Of a DNA stretch of 64,000 nucleotides, positions 10,846 through 21,859 are shown in pieces. The stretch is taken from assembly GCF_019703515.2 (NCBI RefSeq), contig NC_059385.1, forward strand, positions 30,236,001 to 30,300,000, in the 5' to 3' direction. The notes beneath the pieces are model-generated. The model was given only the letters and a program-made list of their open reading frames with translations. It was not told the DNA's origin and searched no databases. The stretch comes from Myxocyprinus asiaticus (lineage: Eukaryota; Chordata; Actinopteri; Cypriniformes; Catostomidae). A program made the translations under genes and the position numbers. How positions within the stretch are numbered: the first letter of the stretch is position 1; each line of letters opens with the position of its first letter.

Positions 10846-11513
10846 CTAGAACAAAAACATACATCCACAAATTGTCACTTTGCCTCCAAAACCTTGATCT
10901 GCTCTAGTATCATACATAATAAAGTGTGCATGACTCAGAACAGCACATTACCAATACTACTCTTACTGTTTCTGCAGTGGGACTGCAATGATTGTTTTTA
11001 CGATTCTTCAATAAAGGCATGAACATTTATAAGAATATTAGTGTTTATGTACTACACTGACAAAGACATTGTGAGAAACATCATGACGCATTCTTTATTA
11101 TTTTAACATTTATATAGTTAACGGTGACAAAACAAAATGTATCTCAAAATGAAGATATTTATTCTAACAATAATTGCATTACAGGATAATATCATGCAGG
11201 TAATCGAGACTACTCATTTCTTGTTTTAATGCGCAGTACAACGCACGTCTTGTTCAATATGATAACGATTATTAAACACGTCAGTATGTTCATCGTATAT
11301 ATTTGAAGGGAAGGCTAATATCTTATCAAATTAGCATTTAGCTTTGCTGCTAACTAGCTCATCAACTAATCCACTGCTTAAGGTAAATTACGACATGTAT
11401 TTGTCAACATAACATTCAAGAAGAAAACTAAAACGATACACGGTACTGTGCTGATAAAAAAAAACACAACAACAACATACAGCGATATATAACAATACAT
11501 GTAATTTCCTCAC
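10846..11513 (-). other. Probable first intron of TMEM267
   Basis: AT-rich sequence without coding signals between the coding exon and the candidate 5' non-coding exon. No recognisable repeats. Confidence 0.4.
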
Positions 11514-11700
11514 CTCATTTCATACTCCTCGCGGGTCAGAGAGATGGGCTGTTTATTCCCTGGTGAAGCTTGATTCGCGAATCAATGAATCGGTTCCTTT
11601 GAACCAAGTCGCGAATCTAACAGATATAGCAAGAACACGAGATCGAACGACGTCACGCACAATCGTTCGCAGCGTATTATGTATTCATGTCATTTAGAAA
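11514..11700 (-). promoter_or_regulatory. tmem267: Candidate 5' non-coding exon and promoter of TMEM267
   Basis: On the minus strand a GAG then GTGAGG donor at 11513-11514 ends a stretch that is locally CpG-rich against an AT-rich background. Upstream lie a CRE-like GACGTCAC (about 11649), a 12-bp palindrome GATTCGCGAATC (about 11570) and repeated GCGAATC words. Position, orientation and donor suit a first exon for the gene whose coding exon is at 10435-10845. This is inference; no TATA box is evident. Confidence 0.4.
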
Positions 11701-11718
11701 GAGCCTGTCAGCAGTTTA

Positions 11719-13229
11719 CTGCGGTCAAACCAGCCGCGGTTCAGAATTGCACGGTCAAACCAGCCGCAATTTAAATCCGAGTGCGCGGATATTGCAGTAA
11801 TAACGGTACTTTGCGGAAAGAACAGAAAGACGTGCTTCCTGACTCCTGTTGAGTGCAGAAGATAGCGAGTCTTACTGAATTAACATAACGTTACATTTAC
11901 ATAATACATATAATACATTTTACTTTTCTGCCAAGGATTTCTCATTGTCATTCATATAAATCTTATAATAAACTTTGAATTGTAAATCCTGTAGGTCAAT
12001 TAAAACTGCACAGTTTTTTGAGAAAATTAAAGGCAAATTCACCCCAAAATCCAAAGTGCATCCTAGCACTTACATCATGTCCCATATTCAAACACTCATA
12101 AAAAGCTTTCCTTTATAGGTTTGCTCACTATTTCAAAGGATTATATATTAGAGTGACACTGACTGTTACTATATCAATTTTCAAGTCATTTTACTGTACA
12201 GTTTTTGAGAATATTAAAGGCAAATTCACCTATATACAATAAATGTGCACAGTTCAGTTGAATATAAAGTTTATCCTCTTTAACTTAATGCTGTTGAACT
12301 GAATACGAAGCAATAACCACAAAATAATTACCACAAAATTAACATCAACACTGAAATAAGAGCGCGCGTTTTATCTGTCAATTAGACGTGCATGAAAGTT
12401 GCATTCGTTACTATAACAACAATAAACTGCTGAACGCGTTTTCTCAGAATCATCATTGTCTGGTAGAAAGAAAAAGTAAAAAAAAAAAAAAAAAAATGGT
12501 AGCATTTTGTTAAAATTAAAATAAAACAAAGACAATCATGTCATGGAAAGCAGTAGAGCTGTGTTACAAAATGTAAAATGGTGATTTTGCCTTTAATGTT
12601 CTCAAAAACTGTACAGTAAAATGACTTGAAAACGTAAACAGTAACAGTCAGTGTCACTCTAATATATAATCCTTTGAAAACGTAAGCAAACCTATAAAGG
12701 AAAGTTTTTTATGAGTGTTTGAACATGGGACATGATGTAAGTGCTAGGATGCACTTTGAATTTTGGGGTGGATTTGCCTTTAATTTTCTCAAAAACTGTG
12801 CAGTTTTAATTGACCTACAGGATTTACAAATCAAAGTTTATTACAAGGTACATATGAATGACAATGAGAGATCCTTGGCAGAAAAGTAAAATGTATTATA
12901 TGTATTATGTAAATGTAACGTTATGTTAATTCGGTAAACTTTGTTTATAAATTATTTACCTGCCCTATCCAAAAGTCTTCTAAACCAGTCACCTTTCACA
13001 TAGGCTAAATCAAACATATTAATAAACACCAGCACGTCACAAACACTTAATAAACGCTTTTTCGTCAATAAAGTAAGACTCGCTATCTTCTGCACTCAAC
13101 AGGAGTCAGGAAGCACGTCTTTCTGTTCTTTCCGCAATGTACCGTTATTACTGCAATATGCGCGCACTCGGATTTAAATCACGGATGGCTTGACCGTGCA
13201 ATTCTGAACCGCGGCTGGTTTGACCGCAG
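11719..13229. mobile_element. 1.5-kb foldback (long inverted repeat) element
   Basis: The ends are near-perfect inverted repeats: CTGCGGTCAAACCAGCCGCG on the left and its complement on the right. The first ~70 bp contain two copies of CGGTCAAACCAGCCG. Arms extend inwards about 500 bp (11719-12225 and 12590-13229), with landmarks such as CTTCCTGACTCCTGTTGAGT and TTGACCTACAGGATTTACA. The loop (about 12226-12590) is AT-rich and non-coding. The right arm holds about 130 bp extra (near 12935-13068) that the left arm lacks. No clear target-site duplication was found and no transposase frame exists, so the family is unknown. Confidence 0.8.
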
Positions 13230-13353
13230 GTAGGCAAATCATTCGTCCAAATAAACTATGTCCAGATTAGAAAGTGAATGACTGCCCAAATCAATATATT
13301 TTTTTAGCCAGAACTGAACCAAAACAGTGCTATAACTCCACCAGTAGAGGGCC

Positions 13354-13367
13354 AAAAAAAAAAAAAA

Positions 13368-13407
<40 letters not shown>
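13354..13407. repeat. Poly(A) and (GAAA)n simple repeat
   Basis: A run of A followed by about nine AAAG units. Simple sequence only. Confidence 0.95.
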
Positions 13408-14640
13408 GGAAAAGCTGATGTGGCTCATACAGGTCAAGTTCTTCACCCCAAAATGAAAATTCCATCATTATTTATGCATGTCGTTCGTCGTTTCAAACCC
13501 ATACATCTTCCTCTCTCCAGGGTGTGTGGGGAACACAAAAGGGTATATTTTAAAGAAGGCAGAAGCGGTTTACAATAGCCTTAGTGTAAACAGGGGCGGC
13601 ATAAGAATTCTTGGCCCCCCTGACAACTTTACACTCTGGGCTCCCTATTTATATTTTTTCTGAGAGCTGTAAAGCTACAGTATTTCTTACCATGGTGTGC
13701 TGTATCATACTGTCAAGTAGGCCTATTCTTTTATTCTGTGACAATAAAGAAGATATTGAAAGATTTCTTATCATAGAAGTGGATTTCAGTTTTGCATATA
13801 GCCTGTATTAGGACTGCTAAAGAAAATGCATTTGATTATTAAAAGTTGTTAAATGTTATATTAAATGTTATATTTAAAATATATATTAAAAAGATTATTA
13901 AAAAAAACTGTGTTAATGCATTTAAGTGGTCATTTTTATTTGCATAGTTCTATTCACAACACATTGTTTCAAAAAGGTTTTACAGAAAATTATGCTGGGA
14001 TGTCTGTAATTTCTGTTAAGTCATCATTGTGCAGTTAAATGAATAGCATGATTGTAGATTATGCCTTAAAAATATATATTTGTCTTTAGACCTAAATGAG
14101 CAAGCCAAAGGTTACATTTTTAATTTGATATTAAAACAGTTTTTCCTGTTCTGATTTCAAGAAAGGGTCTAGATGAATTAAGACTGAATGCATTACATTT
14201 TTAAATGAAATAACTATAATCGATATTGATAAGCATTTTGGCAAATTCAGAAATTAAAATGAACTCTAAAAAACATGATTATAAAGATCCTGAAAGGTTT
14301 GTGGCATCCTATCTTTTGAAAGGTATCCAAACTGTGTTTGAGACAGATAGTTGCAAGTAAACAAGATATCACTGTGTGTTTGTCAAACTACACTGTTAAC
14401 ATGTTTAATATGTACAGTTAATGCATACTTTTAAAGGTGCACTCAGTCATTTTTCCTCATTTAAAAAGAATTACTTCTAAAGAAATGAATAGTCATTTTA
14501 AAACATATGTATAAAATCATGACCACTCAAGTGAGATGAAGAATTCAGTCATATCAGTAACCTTATAAAAGCTCTTTTATTCTAAATGGAGCAGGGGTGC
14601 CTCATGGGGGCAACCACGTTAGAATCACATGACCAGCTGA
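13408..14640. other. Non-coding, AT-rich stretch
   Basis: No convincing gene. TTCTTCACCCCAAAATGAAAATTCC near 13440 is a decayed TTAA-type MITE terminus. The rest is AT-rich with only short chance frames. Confidence 0.4.
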
Positions 14641-14667
14641 ATACTACTGGCTTAAGCTCAGTAACTG

Positions 14668-15133
14668 TGTCAGGGGTTGAAACAGAAGAACCCAAGCGCA
14701 GATGGTAATAAACACAAAATGGGTTTTATTACATAAAAACAAAACAAAAAATACAACGGTCCAGGCAAAACAGGACATGAAACAAAACAACCCATGAGAG
14801 GGAACACCAATCAAAATGCAAAAAACAGGCATAAAACAAAATACAAGAACCAGGAACAGACCAGACTGACAAGAAACCATGATCATACAGAAACCACAAG
14901 GAATAATCCAACACTGGACAAAGAACACGATGGAAATATAAAGAGGGAGAAATCGAGAGATAAACAAGGAGGGCAGGTGAAGCGAATAAACAAAAGAGCA
15001 GGGAATGAGGGGACAGGGTCAGGTAACAAGACAGAGAACAGAAAAAGCAGAGAAACACATGAGAGACAAAACTCAACAAAACAACCAGAGTGTCAGGTCC
15101 TGTCAAGTGAACAACCAAGACTAGACAATGACA
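14668..15133 (-). mobile_element. Probable solo LTR, minus orientation
   Basis: It starts TGTCAGGGGTTG and ends CAATGACA. On the minus strand it begins TGTCATTGTC, has a TTTATGTAATAAAACCC poly(A)-like region near the other end and closes CCCCTGACA, as many fish Gypsy-type LTRs do. I could not settle a target-site duplication. AACTG occurs just left of it and again 11 bp beyond its right end. Confidence 0.45.
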
Positions 15134-16508
15134 GGATCCTGAAAAACTGCCCTGTTATTAGACACTTTCATTCATGGATTAAATTAATCCTGGTTTACTG
15201 TGCATAGTGAATATCTACAATGGCATTAACTGAAAACTACTGTGTTTGAATGATGCAGCATCCAGGCCAATAGGTGTCAGTGTAAGCCATATTCAACATA
15301 ATTACGGAGTCCATCTTTGAAACCAAGTTCAGTATGATTGGTGGTTTATCACATCAGTCAGTTGGTTCCTTCATATCTGAATGAACGGTTCCTTTCCTGA
15401 ATAAAATGATGAAATATGCAGAAGATTACAGTATTACTCTTGTCTAGCTGACAAGGCAGATTGTCTTGTAGAGAAGCGAGAGAAGAGCACTGGCAGTTTA
15501 TAAGAGTGTCCCCGTTACTCTGAAAAGCATTGCGTGTAGCTGTTGGTCTGGCATTCCGGTAAGTAGCGGCCCACATCAAGAACTGGTTTCCACGGTAAAA
15601 ACGTCACACATTTTAGTAAAGGGGATGTTGTGTAAAAGCCTTGTATTTCTTGTTGGTGCACTGTACAGTGTTGTCTCCTCTTTTCTCCGTTGGCGCTGTT
15701 TATAATGTCCAGGTTGTCATGCCATTTCAGATAATTGTCTTCCTCCATAATGCTTTAAAGTACACTATTCTCTGTAGAATTCAAACGGATTGCATACGTT
15801 TTGTGGTCGGCGTCGCATTGGAGTGATGCCTGGCTGATGCAAGAGATGACTCGTGATATCCTTTCTCTGGAGCATGCTGTTATGCAGTGTGTACGTCCGT
15901 CATGCTGCGAAGATGCACGTTTCAGTTTGGAAGCATATTTAGTGCTTATACTTTCAGGAACATACAAAGATGTTATGTCATTTTTTTCTGTACTTCGTGT
16001 CGAAAAATAAATGCTGCGAAGATGATTACTTCATTTTCAATCAACTCAAGTAAAAGTACTATAATTATACTAAAAAAAGTAGATTTTTTTAAAAATGTAC
16101 TCAAGTACTGTAACAAAAGTAGTTGTAATTCGTTACTTTCCACTTCTGTTCCAAACAATAGAATGTTGCATTCAAACAATTTGCATCTGTTTCTCACACA
16201 AAGCAATCACTTGACATCCAGAATACAGCACACAAACTGCATGGATTATTTTTACGATCATTTTTACGATCATTTTTACATTGCTTTTCTCATTTTCTTG
16301 AGCCACATCTCAGATATCCCTTTGTGTCACAAGGCAAGCAAAACAATGAACAAAATAAAGCAATGAGAAAATGTTGAGAGAATTTTCAAACTATTTTATT
16401 TCAAAATGTAGACTTTGGTAAAGTATTGAAATCCTGCTAAATTAGTTGAATATGGCATCAGAGTGACATTTAAACTATGGACAAAGGCTTACATTTTGGT
16501 GGTGTAGG
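15134..16508. other. Non-coding stretch with decayed MITE sequence
   Basis: No recognised gene. Around 16040-16140, AACTCAAGTAAAAGTACT and GTACTCAAGTACTGTAACAA are typical of a fish hAT MITE interior. CTCTGG/ATGCAG-rich sequence at 15.4-15.9 kb was examined in all frames without a match. 16501-16508 is the left target duplication of the next MITE. Confidence 0.35.
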
Positions 16509-16763
16509 CAAGGGTGTAGCCAGGAAATTACTTTTGGGTGGGCCTCAATAAAAACGGGCCAAGTTTTTGTCCAAATTTATTTAGATCAAATTTTCCTTAA
16601 CAACAGAGAAACACCACATTCAAACAGTTCTTTCACACTTTCACACACTTTTTTAAAACTATTTTATAAATATATATTTGAAGTCAAAGAATAATCTCTA
16701 ATATTCTGAGTGGGCCTGGGTCTAATTTGGGCCCACCCCAGCCCACCCTTGGCTACGTCACTG
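16509..16763. mobile_element. 255-bp hAT-like MITE with 8-bp target duplication
   Basis: Ends CAAGGGTGTAGCC and (complement) CAGTGACGTAGCC form terminal inverted repeats, with GGGTGGGCC and GGGCCCACCC inside. The duplication GGTGTAGG occurs at 16501-16508 and 16764-16771. Eight-base duplications and CA(G) starts fit hAT. Confidence 0.75.
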
Positions 16764-16784
16764 GGTGTAGGCAAAAAGTATTTT

Positions 16785-18310
16785 GTTTGTTGTCCTTCAA
16801 TGGGTGGTGATAACTGCGGTTCGCGTTCGAGGGTCAGGCGTATCAGTACAAAGTCCTCCCTTTCGGCCTGTCCCTGTCTCCTCGCATCTTTTCGAAGATC
16901 GCAGAGGCTGCCCTTGCCCCGTTAAGGGAGGTGGGCTTTCTCATTCTCAACTATCTCGACGACTGGCTAATCCTAGCTCACTCTCGAGACATGTTGTGAG
17001 CACACAGGGACTTGGTGCTCTCACACCTCAGCCGAGTAGGGCTTCAGGTCAACTGGGAAAAGAGCAAGCTCCTCCCAGTTCAGAGCATCTCTTTTCTTGG
17101 ATTGGAGTTGGACTCAGTCTCCTTGACGGCACGCCTTACGAACAAGCACGCCCAGTCAGTGCTGGCCTGTTTGAAGGTGTTCAAACAGAAAACAGTGGTT
17201 CCACTGAAACTTTTTCAGAGGCTCCTGGGGCATATGGCCTCCTCAACGGTGGCCACCCCACTCGGGTTGATGCATATGAGGCCGCTTTAGCACTGGTTCC
17301 AGACTCGAGTCCTAAGATGGGCATGCGCCATAGGACACATTGCGTGGCCATCACGCTGGTCTGTCACCGTCTTTTCAGCCCTTGGACCGACCTCTCGTTT
17401 CTACGAGCAGGTGTTCCTTTAGAACTGGTCTCCAGGCACGTTGTGGTCATGACAGATACCTCCAAAACGGGCTGGGGTGCTGTTTGCAATGGGCACGCAG
17501 CCGCCGGCCTCTGGACGGGCCTGTGACTGCATTGGCACATCAACTGCCTCGAGTTGTTGACAATTCTGCTCGTCCTGCGGAGGTTCCGGCCGTTGATCTA
17601 GGGCAAGCACATGTTAGTTCGGACAGACAGCACAGCAACGGTAGCATATGTCAACCGCCAAGGCAGTCTGCGCTCTCGTTGTGTGTCACAACTCGCCCAC
17701 AGTCTCCTCCTCTGGAGTCAGCAGCACTTTAAGTCGCTGCGAGCCACTCACATCCCGGGCAACCTCAACACTACAGCGGACACGCTCTCACGGCAGGTTA
17801 CCCTCAGGGGAGAGTGGAGACTCCACCCTCAGGTGGTCCAGCTGATTTGGAGTCAATTCGGACGGGCACAGGTGGACCTGTTCGCCTCCCAAGAATCCTC
17901 CCATTGCCCGCTCTGGTATGCCATCACCGAGGCACCCCTCAGCATAGACGCGCTGACACACAGCTGGCCCCCTGGCCTACACAAATATGCGTTTCCCCCA
18001 GTGAGCCTGCTTGCACAGACCCTGTGCAAGGTCAGGGAGGATGAGGAGCAGGTCATCCTGGTAGCACCCTACTGGCCCACCCAGACATGGTTCTCGGACC
18101 TCACGCTCCTCGCGACAGCTCTCCCCTGGCGAATTCCCCTGAGGAAGGACCTTCTCTCTCAGGGACAGGGCACCCTCTGGCACCCGCGCCCAGACCTCTG
18201 GAATCTTCATGTCTGGCCCCTGGACGGGACGCGGAAGACCTAAGCGGTCTACCACCCGTGGTGGTGGACATGATCTCTCAGTCTAGGGCCCCCAGCATTT
18301 TTAATCAGTT
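16785..18310 (+). pseudogene. DIRS-type retrotransposon RT and RNase H, frameshifted
   Basis: The translation matches fish DIRS1-like pol. An RT segment near 16945-16985 gives ILNYLDDWLILAHS (the YLDD form of the catalytic box), followed by LSRVGLQVNWEKSKLLPV and FLGLELDSVSLTARLTN. An RNase H part follows: VVVMTDTSKTGWGAVCNG (about 17446), LVRTDSTATVAYVNRQGS (17614 onward), ADTLSRQVTL (about 17788), AQVDLFASQESSHC and LWNLHVWPLDGTRK. At least three frameshifts separate the segments, and a TGA interrupts near 16998. Neither the methyltransferase-like nor the recombinase ORF follows, so this is an internal fragment. DIRS elements replicate by reverse transcription and integrate with a tyrosine recombinase. 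Confidence 0.85.
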
Positions 18311-18746
18311 TCTGCCGCACTGTTGATTCCTGTCAGCTTGTTCAGCTTGTTCAGGATGTGCTCTATCCAGCAATTGTTTGTCATCTTCTAACATGAATAT
18401 AACAATTGTTTCTCCCTCCAAAGTGCCCTTCGGAGCATGATTTATTTAATTCTGAACACAGGGGCATCATGCAACACAGAACTCCTTTCAATCGACCAAT
18501 AATCTAATGACAACTTCTTTTCAAACCATGCAGACATTTTAACGCAAGCTCGCTGCCACGCAGCACTCGCTCTAACTATTCCACAGCACACTGCAGTTAT
18601 ACATGGCCTCTCTCTTAACAGACACAAGCTGAATTCGGCTCCGCAAGAGGCGTACATGTGCCGCGCCCCAACTCATTCATAAACATCCTGCAACGCGTCT
18701 CGCTTGCTCTCAGTATTATTGAGGTATATTTTACAGCAGGGGGCAG
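18311..18746. other. Non-coding spacer
   Basis: No recognisable gene. A minus-strand frame at 18442-18657 is short and without motif. Confidence 0.35.
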
Positions 18747-19192
18747 TCATACTCCTAAGGAGCGAATGGCCTCAAGTGAATCCTTCAGTATTGATTGCAA
18801 GTCCATTTCTCCTGCATATCTGCATGCAGTACAGAGCCAAAGCTCTTATTTTTCAGATCATTTTATACTTTTTTTTCACATTGTTTATTAAGACATACTG
18901 TATTCCCCAGCACATTTCTCCTGCATTTCTGTATGCAGTGCAGAGCTGCAACTCAAAGCATTCCTGGATAATTCACACCTATTGCTATGTGATGCATTTC
19001 CTATGCAATATGTATACTGTACTACAAGTGACAGTTATACTTTTAAGGAGCGAATGGCCTCAAGTGAATCCTTCAATGATGATTGCAAGTCCATGCATAT
19101 CTATATGCAGTACAGAGCCAAAGCACTTATTTCTTAGATCATTTTATGCTGTTTTTCACATTATTAAGATGTAATGTATTCCCCAGCACATT
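18747..19192. repeat. Two ~165-bp direct repeats separated by ~115 bp
   Basis: Copy one is about 18750-18914 and copy two about 19033-19192. Shared words are AAGGAGCGAATGGCCTCAAG, GATTGCAAGTCCAT, GCAGTACAGAGCCAAAGC and GTATTCCCCAGCACAT. An intermediate partial copy (TTCTCCTGCATTTCTGTATG) lies between. Identity looks high but gapped. They may belong to the recombinase element downstream. Confidence 0.7.
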
Positions 19193-19365
19193 ATTTTTTT
19201 CTTCTAAATGTTATTAATATTTATTTTCTCTTCTCTGGAAATGCAGCCCACTATCCAGTGGTCAAGGAGCTAACTTTTCACAGATTATTTCTTATTTCAC
19301 AGGGTCATGAAATCTTCCTAGTATAAGTTTCACCTAAATATGATTATTTTGTCTATTCTACAGCA

Positions 19366-20024
19366 ATGCCTGAAATTGCACCTTCCACAGGGGTTTCACC
19401 AATATTACTTCCAGCAGGTCTCTGCAAGAACCCATTTAAATTCCTGTCACTGGATTGTATGCAGTTTTACCTCTTGCTTTCTCTATCTAGGTGTCTTTCC
19501 AAGACTTCACCTTTACCTACCAAGGAGCCAAAGATGGCAACTATATCAAGTGAGCTTTGGCTCAAAACATCCCTAAGCAGCACAAATAACTGTCCACGTT
19601 CCACAACTGTGGCATCTTTCAGGTCATGCAACAAACTCACACGACACCACAAAGCAGCGCAAACGTACTGTACAGGTGCCACAACTGCGGTGTCCTTTGG
19701 ACCATGCGACAAACTCCCACCACACCGCAAAGCAGTGCAAATGTGTTGTCCAGGTGCCACAACTGCGGAAACTTTGAGTCCGTGCCACTAAATCTCCCAC
19801 AACACCGCAATCATGTTTCCTGTTCCCTCTTATGTTTCCTCTTATTAAAAGTCATAGCTCATAATTATATACCCATCAGAAACCACAATTCGGCAAGGAT
19901 CTTTACTCTGCGCCACCCGCCATTCGAATGCAGTGTGGGCTCTTGTGTTCAGACGCAATGTGAGCCAGTGCAATTTGGCCACAGGTTCTCCTGTTTGAAT
20001 CGCAGTGCGGGCCCTCTCGTTTGA
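19366..20024 (+). pseudogene. Short ORFs with repeated Cys-His CHNCG motif
   Basis: The frame at 19626-20024 contains YRCHNCGVLWTMRQTPTTPQ and then SRCHNCGNF; the 19366-19791 frame overlaps the same DNA. The underlying repeat of about 84 bp (CAGGTGCCACAACTGCGG, twice or more) spans roughly 19610-19790. CxxC pairs hint at a small zinc-binding module, but the protein is not recognised and it could be only a translated DNA repeat. Confidence 0.3.
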
Positions 20025-20215
20025 ACGCTATACAGGCTTTCCCGTCGAATTGCAGTGTGGGCTCTCCCATCCGAATCATAGTGTGGGCCCTCCCGTTTGA
20101 CCACAATGCAGGCTCCCCTGTTCGAATGCAGTGTGAAATTTCACGTCATTCATTCCGTTGGCTCTCCAGTCCGAAACGCAGTATGAGCTCTCCTGTTTGA
20201 GTGCAGTGGTGGTGC
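19905..20215. repeat. Degenerate ~30-bp tandem repeats, block 1
   Basis: Repeated words of the kind CGAATGCAGTGTGGGCTCTC / CCTGTTTGAATCGCAGTG recur every ~30 bp, about ten times. The same unit reappears at 21565-21805 on the far side of the tyrosine-recombinase pseudogene. Confidence 0.75.
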
Positions 20216-20638
20216 AGTAATCTTAAGAGCCTTTAGCTATTTCCCGTTAGCCTTCGTATTGGCATTTCTTTTGCTCATGGTTAAAATGAGTGCAACATAT
20301 AATAAATAGAGCATGATATAACCTCCAAAATAACCTTGTGCTTTCCTTACAGGCGTGTGTAAACGTAAAAAAGCCATGTGCGCCCCACTTGATTCTGCCA
20401 CAGCAGCACCCCACTTGGTACTGCCACAAAAGTGCCCCACTTGATACTTTGCCGCAGCACCCGACCACACTCGATACCGCCGCAGCAGCTCCCGCCTATG
20501 CTCGATACCGCCACAGCAGTACCCCTTTCGCTTTTGATACTGCCACAGTAGTGCCCCGACCAACATGACATTCCCTCTACCTCTAAAACACCTAAAAATG
20601 TTATAGCCGAATCCTTACCTTCTACCCATTCCTCTAGA
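20216..20638. other. Non-coding interval within the recombinase element
   Basis: It includes a small run of CCGCCACAGCAG / CTGCCACAAAAG words (about 20390-20560), again loosely repetitive. No gene recognised. Confidence 0.4.
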
Positions 20639-21397
20639 CATGACGGGCCAGCTCGCAAACACTCCGACTGCTCAAACCCCTCTGGTTTTTCAGGCACAGT
20701 CCATTTCTGCCTCACCAAAATTCCATCCCGTAAAAGGCCTTCAGCCAGCGCGGTGTCAGCGTCAGGCCAAGCGCCTAGCAAGCCACCACCTCTCCTTTCT
20801 CTCCCATTCCAGTCTCTGCTTACTTCGCACCCAAACACTGGCCACCCTGATGCAGGAGTCTGCCCACTGCCACCGCTCGGAATATCACCAACTTCAGAGG
20901 CTCTAAATCCTTCTCAACAACCAGCCTTCCCAGCTCTCTCCCCCCGTCCTACCCTAACGAGGCTGCCTCCACTAATGACAAAAGCTCCAGCCCAATGTTT
21001 ACCTTTTCCAGCTCCTCCCCACTCACTCTATACTGCCTACGGAGCCGCCCCAGGCGTGAGGATGCCTCTGCCTTCAGCATTTGCTCCACCCCCACTCCTT
21101 CTTACAGACATTCCCACATCAAGTACCCTTTTGATCTGCTATTCACTGACAATAATAGCCATGTAGTTTCAAGATTCTGTTTCCAAAAGCACTTTAAATC
21201 AGTCCTCCTCCATTCCGGCATCTCGGCAAAATTTTACTCCAGTCATTCATTCTGTATCGGTGCAGCAACCACAGCTGCCCAAAAAGGTTTATCAGAACAA
21301 CAAATTCAATCTCTTGGTCATTGGTCACAACGCATATCACAGCTACACCAGATCCAATCCATTCCACATCAGGAAATCTCATCAATCACTAATTAGC
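20639..21397 (+). pseudogene. Tyrosine recombinase pseudogene (Crypton/Ngaro-like)
   Basis: The 20995-21396 frame ends in KYPFDLLFTDNNSHVVS, CFQKHFKSVLL, then SSHSFCIGAATTAAQKGLSE and QIQSLGHWS. This is the H-x-x-R ... G-H/R-W box of a tyrosine recombinase, with the expected Arg of HSFRIG replaced by Cys. After WS a one-base deletion moves the frame; the nucleophile-region string AYHSYTRSNP is readable in the shifted frame. Upstream, Ser/Pro-rich sequence (20639-20990) lacks clear motifs. The lost Arg and the frameshift make it inactive. Recombinases with HSFRIGAATTAA occur in YR retroelements and Cryptons; I cannot decide between them. Confidence 0.65.
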
Positions 21398-21564
21398 TAA
21401 TCCCATATCAGTACCAACTGTCACCATCACTCACGTCACCACCCGCTGCCATCTTGACACATCCTACATGCACACGCGCATACGTGTACACGTACGTATA
21501 AGCGTGGGTGTGCGTGAATGTGCATACGTGGGCGTGTGTACATGTGCATATATATATTTAAATC
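21398..21564. repeat. Short GTGTACGTGCATAC-rich simple sequence
   Basis: About 21465-21560 is alternating purine-pyrimidine DNA (ACGCGCATACGTGTACACGT), a Z-DNA-like simple repeat. Nothing coding. Confidence 0.6.
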
Positions 21565-21805
21565 AGAAGTCCTCCTGTTTGAATCGCAGCATAGCCCTCT
21601 CAACCAAATGCCACGTAAGCTCATCCTCGTATCACGACCATTTCCCTCTGAGGCAATCGATGGGCTTTCCGTTTCAGACACAGAGTGGCCTCTGTTCGAA
21701 TGCATGCTGGGCTTACCCATTCGAATGCCATGAGCTCTCTCCCTATAGAGCAGTCTCCTGTTTGAATCGCACTGTGAGCCCTCCCTTTTGAACGCAGCAC
21801 GAGCC
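21565..21805. repeat. Degenerate ~30-bp tandem repeats, block 2
   Basis: It has the same words as block 1 (CCTGTTTGAATCGCA, CGAATGCATGCTGGGCT, GTGAGCCCTCCC). The two blocks bracket the recombinase pseudogene in the same orientation, as split direct repeats of a YR element would. Confidence 0.7.
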
Positions 21806-21859
21806 AACTCTCGTTCTCATTCTCCCCCGTTCGCCTGCTTGCTGGGCTTACCCTTGCTC

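Noticed and set aside
14668..15144. AACTG as target duplication of the 14.7-kb LTR-like block
   Set aside because: Using it would make the element end in CCTGAA instead of CA; the match is probably chance.
14729..15207. Overlapping 107-137 residue frames on both strands
   Set aside because: They lie within an LTR-like block, are compositionally biased (Phe/Leu-rich or Lys/Asn-rich) and have no motif.
15887..16366. 159-residue plus-strand frame
   Set aside because: AT-rich composition, spans hAT-MITE-like sequence and a short direct repeat (TACGATCATTTT); no recognisable domain.
20347..20838. 163-residue minus-strand frame with Gly/Cys-rich repeats
   Set aside because: Translation of the CCACAGCAG-type DNA repeats; no independent support.
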